Shown: piece by piece, positions 33,991-41,835 of the stretch
How the letters are laid out: each line of letters opens with the position of its first letter
Numbering within the stretch: position 1 is the first letter of the stretch
Assembly (NCBI RefSeq): GCF_014207745.1
Contig: NZ_JACHJB010000004.1
Span: 434,001 to 498,000, forward strand
DNA from: Nonomuraea muscovyensis
Lineage (GTDB): Bacteria; Actinomycetota; Actinomycetes; Streptosporangiales; Streptosporangiaceae
Length of the DNA stretch: 64,000 nt
Direction: 5' to 3'
The notes under the pieces: model-generated
What the model saw: only the letters and a program-made list of their open reading frames with translations
Told to the model about the DNA's origin: nothing
Database searches by the model: none
Position numbers and translations under genes: made by a program

Positions 33991-35052
33991 CTTGGCCGCA
34001 TTCACATCCCGGTCGTGGACCGCGCCACAAGGGCACTCCCACTCCCGGACATTCAACGGCATCTTCTCCCGCAGCGCGCCGCACGCCGAGCACAGCTTGC
34101 TGGAGGGGAACCAGCGGTCCACCGCCACCAGCGTGCGGCCGTACCACTGGGCTTTGTACTCCAGCATGGAGCGCAGTTCCCCCCACGACGCGTCGGAGAT
34201 GGCGCGGGCCAGGGAGTGGTTCTTGACCATGTTGCGGACGGTCAGGTCTTCCACGGCGATCACTTGGTTCTCGCGGACAAGCCGTGTGGTGACCTTGTGC
34301 AGGTGGTCCCTTCTGCGGTCGGTGATCCGGGCGTACACCTTGGCCACCCGCAGCCGGGCCTTGGCCCGGTTGTTCGACCCCTTCTCCTTGCGGGCGAGCG
34401 CCCCCTGGGCCTTGGCCAGCTTGCACCGGTCGCGGCGCTCGTGGCCAGGGTTGACGATCTTCTCCCCGGTGGAGAGCGTGGCCAGCGCGGTGATGCCCGC
34501 GTCCACGCCCACCGACTGCTCTACCGGAGCGAGCGGGCTGATCTTCTCCTCGACCAGGAGGGACACGAACCAGCGCCCGGCCGCGTCCCGGCTCACGGTC
34601 ACCGTGGACGGCTCCGCACCCTCCGGCAGCGGGCGCGACCACACGATGTCCAGCGGCGTGTCCATCTTCGCCAGCGTCAACCGGCCGTCCCGCCAGCGGA
34701 ACGCCGATCGGGTGTACTCCGCGCTCGCCTTGGACTTCTTCTTGCTCTTGAACGTCGGGTACTTGGCCCGCTTGGCGAAGAAGTTGGCGAACCCGGCCTG
34801 AAGATGCCGCAGCGCCTGCTGGAGCGGCACGGACGACACCTCGGACAGGAAGTCGAACTCGCCGCTGCGCTTCCACGCCGTGAGCATCGCCGACGACTCC
34901 ACGTAGGAGACGCGCTTGCCTTCCAGGGTGTAGGCGCGGGTGCGTTCCTCCAGCGCCTTGTTGTACACGAAGCGGACGCAGCCGAACGTCCGGGCAAGCT
35001 CGGAAGCTTGCTCAGAGGTCGGGTAGAAGCGGTACTTGTAGGCCCGCTTCAC
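33958..35052 (-). CDS. tnpB: TnpB RNA-guided endonuclease (OrfB, IS605 family)
   Basis: 364 residues. N-terminal OrfB_IEP-type helix-turn-helix region (RAYKYRFYPT…FVYNKALEER), then the split RuvC nuclease: D184 (VGVDAGITAL), E268 (AVEDLTVRN), D349 (HDRDVNAAKN), with the zinc finger C321-x2-C324 … C340-x-C342 between. All catalytic residues are intact, so it may be active. TnpB cuts DNA under omega-RNA guidance next to a short motif, helping the element persist; transposition would need TnpA in trans. ATG start at 35052. Confidence 0.93.
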   Translation of the reverse strand: MKRAYKYRFYPTSEQASELARTFGCVRFVYNKALEERTRAYTLEGKRVSYVESSAMLTAWKRSGEFDFLSEVSSVPLQQALRHLQAGFANFFAKRAKYPTFKSKKKSKASAEYTRSAFRWRDGRLTLAKMDTPLDIVWSRPLPEGAEPSTVTVSRDAAGRWFVSLLVEEKISPLAPVEQSVGVDAGITALATLSTGEKIVNPGHERRDRCKLAKAQGALARKEKGSNNRAKARLRVAKVYARITDRRRDHLHKVTTRLVRENQVIAVEDLTVRNMVKNHSLARAISDASWGELRSMLEYKAQWYGRTLVAVDRWFPSSKLCSACGALREKMPLNVREWECPCGAVHDRDVNAAKNVLAAGLAES

Positions 35053-35120
35053 GATCTGCGCTATGCCTCACATCATACCGCACGATCAGCTAAGGATCGT
35101 GTGTGTGTTCGAGACGCCGG

Positions 35121-35195
35121 TTCGCCTGACGGCGAATCGGCTACCCCTGTCCTGCTCCGCAGGGGTCCGATTCCTCCCCCGCCTGAAGGCGGGGG
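35121..35195. repeat. Left-end palindromes of the TnpB element
   Basis: Three hairpins in a row: TTCGCC/GGCGAA (35121-35136), a 14-bp interrupted stem gaatcgg..acccctg / caggggtccgattc (35134-35173) and CCCCCGCCT/AGGCGGGGG (35176-35195). Such foldback structures are where TnpA binds single-stranded ends in IS200/IS605 elements. Confidence 0.65.
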
Positions 35196-35213
35196 TCTCC
35201 TCGGAGGTATCTG

Positions 35214-35423
35214 ATGAGGCCTGTTCCGTTCGAGCTGCACGTGACCGTCACCGGAGACTCGCCCCACGAGATCGAGCGGGCGGCCTATCCGGTGGCCCAG
35301 CGCTTCTACGGCGGCGACGCCGAGATCGACGTGCTCAGCGCCAAGGCCGAGCCCGACCCCGGCGCGCCGGGCACGTTCCGCGCGACGATCGTGTTCCGAC
35401 GGATCGCGACGCACAGCGAGTGA
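35214..35423 (+). CDS. Small hypothetical protein
   Basis: 69 residues from ATG 35214 with GGAGGT 5 bp before. Strong coding bias. Two beta-alpha units (FELHVTVTGDSPHEIERAAYPVAQRFYGGD, EIDVLSAKAEP, TFRATIVFRRI) suggest a small alpha-beta sandwich; no Cys, signal or membrane segment. Function unknown. The TnpB element ends within about 10 bp of its ribosome site, so its own promoter may have been displaced. Convergent with ilvC across an 18-bp perfect inverted repeat. Confidence 0.75.
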   Translation: MRPVPFELHVTVTGDSPHEIERAAYPVAQRFYGGDAEIDVLSAKAEPDPGAPGTFRATIVFRRIATHSE

Positions 35424-35431
35424 GCGGAGCC

Positions 35432-35468
35432 GCCCCGCCTGGTGGGACGGCGTCCCACCAGGCGGGGC
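35432..35468. terminator. Bidirectional hairpin between the 69-residue gene and ilvC
   Basis: Perfect 18-bp inverted repeat (35432-35449 with 35451-35468) around a single G, folding to a very GC-rich hairpin. Lies between two convergent stops, with no T run on either strand: an I-shaped terminator for both. Confidence 0.65.
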
Positions 35469-35474
35469 AGGGCG

Positions 35475-36473
35475 TCAGGCCTTGAGCCAGCTCATCATCG
35501 GGCGCAGCTTGGCGCCCGTCTTCTCGATCGGGTTGTCGGCCAGCTCCTCGCGGTAGCGGCCGAACTCCTTCTGGCCGCCGTCGAACTCCTCGACGAGCTG
35601 ACGGGCGAACGTGCCGTCCTGGATCTCGCCGAGGATGCGGCGCATCTCCTGACGGGTCTCGTCGGTGATGACGCGCGGGCCGCGGGTGTAGCCGCCGTAC
35701 TCGGCGGTGTCGGAAACCGACCAGTACATCTTCGAGATGCCGCCCTCGTACATCAGGTCGACGATGAGCTTCATCTCGTGCAGGCACTCGAAGTAGGCGA
35801 CCTCCGGCTGGTAGCCGGCCTCGATCAGCGTCTCGAAGCCCGCCTTGATGAGCTCGGACACGCCGCCGCACAGCACGGCCTGCTCGCCGAACAGGTCGGT
35901 CTCGGTCTCCTCGGTGAAGGTCGTCTTCAACGCGCCGGCCCGGGTGCCGCCGATGCCCTTGGCGTACGACAGCGCCAGGTCGAAGGCGTTGCCCGAGGCG
36001 TTCTTCTCGACGGCCACGAGACACGGCACGCCGCGGCCGGCCTCGAACTGGCGGCGCACGAGGTGGCCGGGGCCCTTGGGGGCGACCATGCAGACGTCGA
36101 CGCCCTCGGGCGCCTCGATGAGGCCGTAGCGGATGTTCAGGCCGTGGCCGAAGAACAGCGCGTCGCCCTCGACGAGGTTGGGGGCGACGTGCTCGGCGTA
36201 CAGGTGGCGCTGGATGTGGTCCGGCGCGAGGATCATCGTGAGGTCGGCCTCCTCGACCGCCTCCGACGGGGTGAGCACGCGCAGGCCGTCGTTCTCCGCC
36301 TTCTCGCGGCTCTTGGAGCCCTCGGGAAGACCGACGCGCACGTCGACACCGGAGTCACGCAGGGAGAGCGCGTGGGCGTGGCCCTGGCTGCCGTACCCCA
36401 GCACGGCCACGTGACGCCCCTGGATGATCGACAGGTCGGCCTGGTCGTCGTAGTAGATCTCGGTCACTTGCAT
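35475..36473 (-). CDS. ilvC: Ketol-acid reductoisomerase (NADP+), class I
   Basis: 332 residues. NADPH-binding GYGSQGHA at 26-33 with the following strand DVRVGLPEGSKS, and the knotted C-terminal domain with Mg ligands in SELIKAGFETLIEAGYQPEVAYFECLHE. Length is that of class I enzymes. It converts acetolactate or acetohydroxybutyrate to the dihydroxy acid. Third gene of ilvBNC; 8 bp separate it from ilvN. Confidence 0.97.
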   Translation of the reverse strand: MQVTEIYYDDQADLSIIQGRHVAVLGYGSQGHAHALSLRDSGVDVRVGLPEGSKSREKAENDGLRVLTPSEAVEEADLTMILAPDHIQRHLYAEHVAPNLVEGDALFFGHGLNIRYGLIEAPEGVDVCMVAPKGPGHLVRRQFEAGRGVPCLVAVEKNASGNAFDLALSYAKGIGGTRAGALKTTFTEETETDLFGEQAVLCGGVSELIKAGFETLIEAGYQPEVAYFECLHEMKLIVDLMYEGGISKMYWSVSDTAEYGGYTRGPRVITDETRQEMRRILGEIQDGTFARQLVEEFDGGQKEFGRYREELADNPIEKTGAKLRPMMSWLKA

Positions 36474-36481
36474 AAAACCTT

Positions 36482-37006
36482 TCAGGCGGTACGGTCCAGT
36501 GCCCTGAGGGACCGGTCGGTGATGGAACGGGCGCCGCGGCCGATGGCCACCATGCCCGACTGGACGAGCTCCTTGATGCCGAACGGTTCGAGCACCTTGA
36601 CGAAGGCCTCGAGCTTGTCGGGCGTGCCCGTGACCTCGATGGTCACGGCGTCGGCCGCCACGTCTACGCAGCGGGCGCGGAAGAGCTGGACGAGCTCCAG
36701 CACGTGGGAGCGGCTGTCGGCGTCGGCCTTGACCTTGATCAGCATCAGCTCGCGCTGAACCGACTGCGACGGGTCCAGCTCCACGATCTTGAGGACGTTC
36801 ACCAGCTTGTTGAGCTGCTTGGTGACCTGCTCCAGCGGCAGCTCCTCGACGCTCACCACGATCGTCATGCGGGAGATGTCGTCGTGCTCGGTCTGCCCGA
36901 CGGCGAGCGAGTCGATGTTGAAGCCGCGCCTGCTGAACAGCGCGGACACCCTGGCCAGGACGCCCGGCTTGTTCTCCACGAGCACGGACAGCGTGTGCCT
37001 ACTCAT
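36482..37006 (-). CDS. ilvN: Acetolactate synthase small (regulatory) subunit
   Basis: 174 residues from ATG 37006. N-terminal ACT domain (HTLSVLVENKPGVLARVSALFSRRGFNIDSL) binding valine for feedback, then the ALS_ss_C domain from about 85. It activates and regulates IlvB. Overlaps the ilvB stop by 8 bp, implying coupling. Same order as Rv3003c–Rv3001c. Confidence 0.97.
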   Translation of the reverse strand: MSRHTLSVLVENKPGVLARVSALFSRRGFNIDSLAVGQTEHDDISRMTIVVSVEELPLEQVTKQLNKLVNVLKIVELDPSQSVQRELMLIKVKADADSRSHVLELVQLFRARCVDVAADAVTIEVTGTPDKLEAFVKVLEPFGIKELVQSGMVAIGRGARSITDRSLRALDRTA

Positions 37007-38738
37007 CTTCGCTCTCCCACGTCGGCGCCATGTCACGGGCGATCTTGATCTCGTCGTTGCTGGTGCCCGCCGCGACCATGGGCCAGACCATCGCGTCCTG
37101 GTGGACGACGAAGTCGACCACCACGGGCACGTCGGTGATCTCCATGGCCTTGCGAATGGTCGCGTCGACGTCCTCGGGCCGCTCGCAACGCAGGCCCACA
37201 CAACCATAGGCCTCCGCCAGCTTGACGAAGTCGGGGATCCGGCGTGTCGTCTGCAGGTCGGTGTTGGAGTAGCGCTGATCGTAGAAGAGAGTCTGCCACT
37301 GGCGGACCATGCCGAGGTTGCCGTTGTTGATGACCGCCACCTTGATCGGCACGCCCTCGAGGGCGCAGGTGGCCAGCTCCTGGTTGGTCATCTGGAAGCA
37401 GCCGTCGCCGTCGATGGCCCACACCGTGGACTCGGGCCGGCCCATCTTGGCGCCCATCGCGGCCGGGACGGCGAAGCCCATCGTGCCGAGCCCGCCCGAG
37501 TTGATGAACGTGCCGGGGTTCTCGTAGTGGACGAACTGGGCGGCCCACATCTGGTGCTGGCCGACGCCCGCCACGTAGTAGGCGTCGGGGCCGACGATGG
37601 CGCTCAGCCGCTCCATGACGTACTGCGGGGCCAGCGAGCCGTCGTCGAACTCGTCGTAGCCGAGCGGGTAGGTCTCCTTGATGCCGTTGAGCAGCGTCCA
37701 CCAGGCGGTGTAGTCGCCCTGCCGGCTGGAGTTCTCGATCGCGGCGATGAGGTCGCCCAGGACCTCCTTGCAGTCGCCCACGATCGGCACGTCGGCGTGG
37801 CGGTTCTTGGAGATCTCGGCCGGGTCGATGTCGGCGTGCACGACCTTGGCGTGCGGCGCGAACGTCGAGAGCTGGCCGGTCACCCGGTCGTCGAAGCGCA
37901 CACCGAGGCCGATGAGCAGGTCGGACTTCTGCAGCGCGCCCACCGCGGCGACGCTGCCGTGCATGCCCGGCATGCCCAGGTGCTGCGGGTGGCTGTCGGG
38001 GAACGTGCCGCGGGCCATCAGCGTGGTGACGACCGGGATGCCGGTCAGCTCGGCCAGCCGGAGCAGGTCGGGCGCCGCGCCGGCCTTGTGCACGCCGCCG
38101 CCCACGTAGAGGACCGGGCGCCGCGACTCGGCGATCAGCTTGGCCGCCTCGCGGATCTGCTTGGAGTGCGGCCGGGTCACCGGACGGTAGCCGGGCAGCT
38201 GCATGACGGGCGGCCAGGAGAAGGTGGTGTCGGCCTGCAGCGCGTCCTTGGAGATGTCGACCAGCACCGGGCCCGGCCGGCCGGTGGAGGCGATGTGGAA
38301 GGCCTCCATGATGGTGCGCGGGATGTCGAGCGGGTCGGTGACCAGGAAGTTGTGCTTGGTGATCGGCATGGTGATGCCGGAGATGTCGGCTTCCTGGAAG
38401 GCGTCGGTGCCGATCGCCGCGCTGGCCACCTGCCCCGTGATCGCCACGATCGGCACGGAGTCCATGTAGGCGTCGGCCAGCGGCGTCACCAGGTTGGTGG
38501 CGCCGGGGCCGCTGGTCGCCATGCAGACGCCGACGCGGCCGGTGGCCTGGGCGTACCCCTCGGCCGCGTGGCCCGCGCCCTGCTCGTGGCGTACGAGGAC
38601 GTGCCGGACCTTGGTCGAGTCGTAGAGGGGATCGTAGGCCGGGAGGATGGCGCCGCCCGGGATCCCGAAAACGGTGTCGACTCCCACGTGCTCCAGCGCC
38701 CTGACCAGGGCCTGTGCACCTGTCATCCGTTCGGTCAT
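36999..38738 (-). CDS. ilvB: Acetolactate synthase large (catalytic) subunit
   Basis: 579 residues. ThDP enzyme with the catalytic Glu in RHEQGAGHAAEGYA (near 50), the FAD-binding central domain and the ThDP motif GDGCFQMTNQELATC…NNGNLG near 440-475. It condenses two pyruvates, or pyruvate and 2-oxobutyrate, at the head of Val/Leu/Ile synthesis. ATG 38738; Met5 is possible. The transcript is controlled by the attenuator at 38775-38888. Confidence 0.97.
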   Translation of the reverse strand: MTERMTGAQALVRALEHVGVDTVFGIPGGAILPAYDPLYDSTKVRHVLVRHEQGAGHAAEGYAQATGRVGVCMATSGPGATNLVTPLADAYMDSVPIVAITGQVASAAIGTDAFQEADISGITMPITKHNFLVTDPLDIPRTIMEAFHIASTGRPGPVLVDISKDALQADTTFSWPPVMQLPGYRPVTRPHSKQIREAAKLIAESRRPVLYVGGGVHKAGAAPDLLRLAELTGIPVVTTLMARGTFPDSHPQHLGMPGMHGSVAAVGALQKSDLLIGLGVRFDDRVTGQLSTFAPHAKVVHADIDPAEISKNRHADVPIVGDCKEVLGDLIAAIENSSRQGDYTAWWTLLNGIKETYPLGYDEFDDGSLAPQYVMERLSAIVGPDAYYVAGVGQHQMWAAQFVHYENPGTFINSGGLGTMGFAVPAAMGAKMGRPESTVWAIDGDGCFQMTNQELATCALEGVPIKVAVINNGNLGMVRQWQTLFYDQRYSNTDLQTTRRIPDFVKLAEAYGCVGLRCERPEDVDATIRKAMEITDVPVVVDFVVHQDAMVWPMVAAGTSNDEIKIARDMAPTWESEDE

Positions 38739-38774
38739 CGGCTCGTTCCTTGCGTGGCTGTCGCTTGGAGGACA

Positions 38775-38854
38775 TAAAAAAGGCCCCTCCCCACCATGTG
38801 GCGGGACCAGGGGCGGCGCGCAGGTCGAAGTGCTTCGCTATCGGCCCGCGCGCC
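38775..38854 (-). promoter_or_regulatory. Attenuator of ilvBNC: terminator and alternative stem
   Basis: Leftward: terminator GCCCCT…AGGGGC with inner CCAC/GTGG pairs (38814-38783) followed by TTTTTT; upstream, GCGCGCC-type blocks at 38854-38848 and 38821-38815 can pair, and CTTCGC/GCGAAG repeats offer further folds. With the ILVVL leader peptide this is a ribosome-mediated attenuator as described for ilvB in other actinobacteria. Confidence 0.85.
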
Positions 38855-38888
38855 GGCGAAGTACTACGAGAATCTCACTGCGAAGCAT
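38838..38888 (-). CDS. ilvB leader peptide (16 residues, ILVVL)
   Basis: ATG 38888 to TAG 38840-38838 encodes MLRSEILVVLRRRAGR, with Ile-Leu-Val-Val-Leu codons in a block, so all three branched-chain amino acids are sensed. The ATG coincides with the predicted transcription start (6 bp after a TAAGGT -10), so the leader is probably translated from a leaderless mRNA. Confidence 0.88.
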   Translation of the reverse strand: MLRSEILVVLRRRAGR

Positions 38889-38894
38889 GGCCAC

Positions 38895-38925
38895 ACCTTA
38901 GCCTCTCCCTAACCCCCGGTGTCAA
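38895..38925 (-). promoter_or_regulatory. Promoter of ilvBNC
   Basis: -35 TTGACA (38925-38920), 19-bp spacer, -10 TAAGGT (38900-38895). The perfect -35 is unusual in this window. The start point predicted 7 bp past the -10 is the A of the leader peptide ATG. Confidence 0.65.
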
Positions 38926-38943
38926 CTTGGTGGGACGCCCGTC

Positions 38944-41583
38944 TCAGACGGTGAGACTCGTGCGCATCAGGGAGTCCACTCCGCGGGCCGCCATGGGCCG
39001 CGCGACCAGGAACCCCTGACCCCGTGTGCAGCCCATCTCGCGCAGCAGCTCCAGCTGCTCGGGCCGCTCGATGCCCTCGGCCACCACGATGAGGCCCAGG
39101 TCGTGGCCGAGCCGCACGATCGTGCGGGTGAGCAGGCTGAGGGTGTCGTCGCGACCCAGCCCGGACACGAACGACGGGTCGATCTTGATCATGTCGACCG
39201 GGAGCTGCCGCAGGAACGCCAGCGAGGCGTAGCCGGTGCCGAAGTCGTCGATCGCCAGCCGCACGCCCAGGGCGCGCAGCTCGGACAGGCGCTTGATCGT
39301 CTCCTCGGCGTCCTCGACCAGCATCTCCTCGATCACCTCAAGGGTGAGCGCGGAGGCGGGCAGCCCGCTCTCGGCGAGCGCCTCCTCGACGGTCTCCACG
39401 AACCGGGGGGCGGTGATCTGGCGGGCCGACAGGTTGACCGACAGCCCGATGTCCCAGGAGGAGGCCCGCCAGGCGGCCACCTCGCGGCACGACTCGCGCA
39501 GGATCCACTCGCTGAGCGGCACGATCAGCCCGGTGTCCTCGGCCGGCCCGAGGAACTGTTCGGGCGGCACGTAGACCGAACCGCGCCACCACCGCACCAG
39601 CGCCTCGACCGCCGTCACCCGCGAGGTGGCGAGGTCGACGACCGGCTGGTACTCGATCGCGAACTGCTGCTCGATCAGCGCCCGCTGCAGGTCGGCGGCC
39701 AGCTCCAGCCGGCGCACCACGTCGGCGTGCATCTGCGCGGCGAACACCTCGACCCGGCGGCCGCCGAGATCCTTGGCCCTGGCCATGGCGACGTCGGCGT
39801 TGCGGATCAGGTCGCCCGCGGGCATGTCGTCCTCGGCGAAGGCCACGCCGACGCTCGCGGTCAGCGCCACGTCGCGGTCGGCCACCCGGAACGGCTCCTG
39901 GGAGACCGCCCGCAGCAGCCGCTCGGCCAGGTCGACGGCGAGCTGCGCCTCGCCGCCCGTCTCCACGAGCACGGCGAACTCGTCGCCGCCCCACCGGGCC
40001 AACGTGTCGTCGGGCCGGACGGCCCCGCGCAGCCTGCGGGCCGCCTGGCCGAGGAGGTGGTCGCCGCTGGCGTGGCCCACCGAGTCGTTGACCGAGGTGA
40101 ACCCGTCGAGGTCGAGGAAGATCACCGCGACGTGCCCGGTGCGGCCGGAGAGCACCTCGCGGGTGCGCTCCTCGAAGTAGGAGCGGTTGGGCAGGCCGGT
40201 GATGCCGTCGTGGAAGGTCAGATGGGCGACCTGGTTGCGCAGCGCCTCCTCGTCGCTCACGTCTCGGGTGGTGACGAGCAGCAGCTCCTTGCCGCCCACG
40301 TTGCAGGTGGCCACCGACTCGGTGGGCCGCCAGGTGCCGTCGGCCGCGCGAACCCGGCAGGCGACCATGCAGGCGCCGGGGTCGGCGCCCTCGTCGTCGG
40401 GGCTCATCGCGCCCAGCGCGGCCTGGATGCCGGGGACGTCCTCCGGGTGGATGTAGTCGAAGATCGTGCCGCCCACGATCTCCTCGGGGCGGTAGCCGTA
40501 GGTGGCCTCGACGCCGGGGCCGATCTCGCGCACCACGCCTTCGTAGTCGCACAGCAGCACCACGTCGCCGGTGCTCTCGGCCAGCTCGCGGAGCTGCCGG
40601 TCGGCGAGCGAGACCAGCCGGCGCAGCCGGGCGTTGGCGCCGGCCACCACGATGAGCCGCACGAGCAGCAGCAGCACCGCCGAGCCGGCCAGCAGGACGA
40701 CCCCGGTGACCGGTGTGACCTGCCGCCCGGCCCCCAGGTGGACGATCAGCGTGCCCGTGGCCACGGCGACCAGGACGAGCGGCACCACCGCGAGCAACGT
40801 GCCGACCATGGGCGTAGCGGGAGGTGTGCCGGGCTCGTCGGGATCGCGTGGCCGCTGCGCCCAGGGCGCCGCGGCCAGCAGCAGGAAAGCCACCGGCGCT
40901 GGGATGACGCTCCACACCGGCTGGCCGGTCTCGGTGAGCCGCGCGACCGCGTCGGCGGTGCCGGCCACCGTGGTGGTGGCGAGCACACCCAGCCCCGCCA
41001 GGCCGAGCGGCCAGGCCGTGGCCCGGTTTCTGACCACCGACGGGATCGCCGCGCAGGTCACCAGCAGCGAGATCATCGGCGGGACCATGGTGAAGGTGAA
41101 CGTCGCCGGATCGGACTGGTGGTAGACGTGGCGCAGGGCCAGCACCCAGCCGATCAGGAAGAGGGAGGCCGCGCACAGGTAGGCGTCGGTGACGAGCCGT
41201 AAAACGACCATGCCCGGCAACGTGCGGCCGCACGCGATGAGCGCCCCGCCGCCCATCAGCACGGTGCCCAGCAACAGCGCCAGATCGGCGAAGCTGAGCG
41301 CGAAGCTCGCGCTCTCGGCGATCGGCCGCAGGACGACTCCGGCCGCCCAGACCAGGGCGCCGCCGCCCATCCAGCGCGCGCCCGTCGCGAGCGCGCGGTC
41401 GTCGGCGAGCCTGGACGCGGCGCTCAGCAGCGAGACCGCCGCGAGGACGGCCGTCAGGACCCCGGCGATGGCGCCGGCGACGCCCCGGGCCGGACCGCCG
41501 GCCAGGAGGACGGCCGCGAACCCTGCAGCGCCCGTCGCCGCGGCGGCGGTCAGCGGTGCCCGAGGGTCACGCCAGCGGATCAC
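38944..41583 (-). CDS. Membrane PAS–GGDEF–EAL protein (c-di-GMP cyclase/phosphodiesterase)
   Basis: 879 residues. About ten membrane helices at 1-325, a PAS domain (345-450), GGDEF domain with intact G532-G-D-E-F536 (active site of diguanylate cyclase) and EAL domain with intact E660-A-L662 and DDFGTGYASL. Both activities are possible. It would set c-di-GMP levels in answer to a membrane or PAS signal; in Streptomyces this second messenger acts through BldD. GTG start at 41583. A BldD-like box lies 157 bp upstream. Architecture resembles the RmdA/RmdB phosphodiesterases. Confidence 0.92.
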   Translation of the reverse strand: MIRWRDPRAPLTAAAATGAAGFAAVLLAGGPARGVAGAIAGVLTAVLAAVSLLSAASRLADDRALATGARWMGGGALVWAAGVVLRPIAESASFALSFADLALLLGTVLMGGGALIACGRTLPGMVVLRLVTDAYLCAASLFLIGWVLALRHVYHQSDPATFTFTMVPPMISLLVTCAAIPSVVRNRATAWPLGLAGLGVLATTTVAGTADAVARLTETGQPVWSVIPAPVAFLLLAAAPWAQRPRDPDEPGTPPATPMVGTLLAVVPLVLVAVATGTLIVHLGAGRQVTPVTGVVLLAGSAVLLLLVRLIVVAGANARLRRLVSLADRQLRELAESTGDVVLLCDYEGVVREIGPGVEATYGYRPEEIVGGTIFDYIHPEDVPGIQAALGAMSPDDEGADPGACMVACRVRAADGTWRPTESVATCNVGGKELLLVTTRDVSDEEALRNQVAHLTFHDGITGLPNRSYFEERTREVLSGRTGHVAVIFLDLDGFTSVNDSVGHASGDHLLGQAARRLRGAVRPDDTLARWGGDEFAVLVETGGEAQLAVDLAERLLRAVSQEPFRVADRDVALTASVGVAFAEDDMPAGDLIRNADVAMARAKDLGGRRVEVFAAQMHADVVRRLELAADLQRALIEQQFAIEYQPVVDLATSRVTAVEALVRWWRGSVYVPPEQFLGPAEDTGLIVPLSEWILRESCREVAAWRASSWDIGLSVNLSARQITAPRFVETVEEALAESGLPASALTLEVIEEMLVEDAEETIKRLSELRALGVRLAIDDFGTGYASLAFLRQLPVDMIKIDPSFVSGLGRDDTLSLLTRTIVRLGHDLGLIVVAEGIERPEQLELLREMGCTRGQGFLVARPMAARGVDSLMRTSLTV

Positions 41584-41739
41584 AGTCGTTGTCCATCCCG
41601 TCTCGAACTCTGCCCGGGGGCCGCCGGGGCTCGGCGGACCACACCGCCAGTGTGCGTGGTCGCGGGTGTCCGGGGGGCGACAACGCCGATGTCGTCACCG
41701 ATCTGATAACCACACAGACCAATCTCTCCCAGGACTTAC

Positions 41740-41752
41740 TTGACAGTGAGTC
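41740..41752. promoter_or_regulatory. BldD-like box upstream of the PAS–GGDEF–EAL gene
   Basis: TGACAGTGAGTCA matches the published BldD pattern TNACNCWGNGTNA at 8 of 9 fixed positions, on either strand, and is itself a TGAC/GTCA inverted repeat. It lies in the 252-bp gap before the c-di-GMP gene. BldD–c-di-GMP controls such genes in Streptomyces. Confidence 0.45.
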
Positions 41753-41835
41753 AGGAAGTACTTGGTAGATGCAACCGTACGCACCGAAGGTCACGACCCA
41801 GCCACGGTCCGGATTCCTCTCAGGTACGCGTACGC

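Larger units (their letters stand above)
33834..35200 (-). mobile_element. TnpB-only IS200/IS605-type element (IS1341-like)
   Basis: A single tnpB with hairpin-rich ends on either side and no tnpA. Right end (low coordinate): a 10-bp GAATCCCCCTCG…CGAGGGGGAGG hairpin followed by GATGTCAA, the usual terminus of this group, at 33834. Left end: three imperfect palindromes between 35121 and 35195; its exact boundary and the target-adjacent motif cannot be fixed by eye. As in the group, no target duplication or terminal inverted repeats are seen. It separates the frameshifted gene from a 69-residue gene. Confidence 0.8.
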
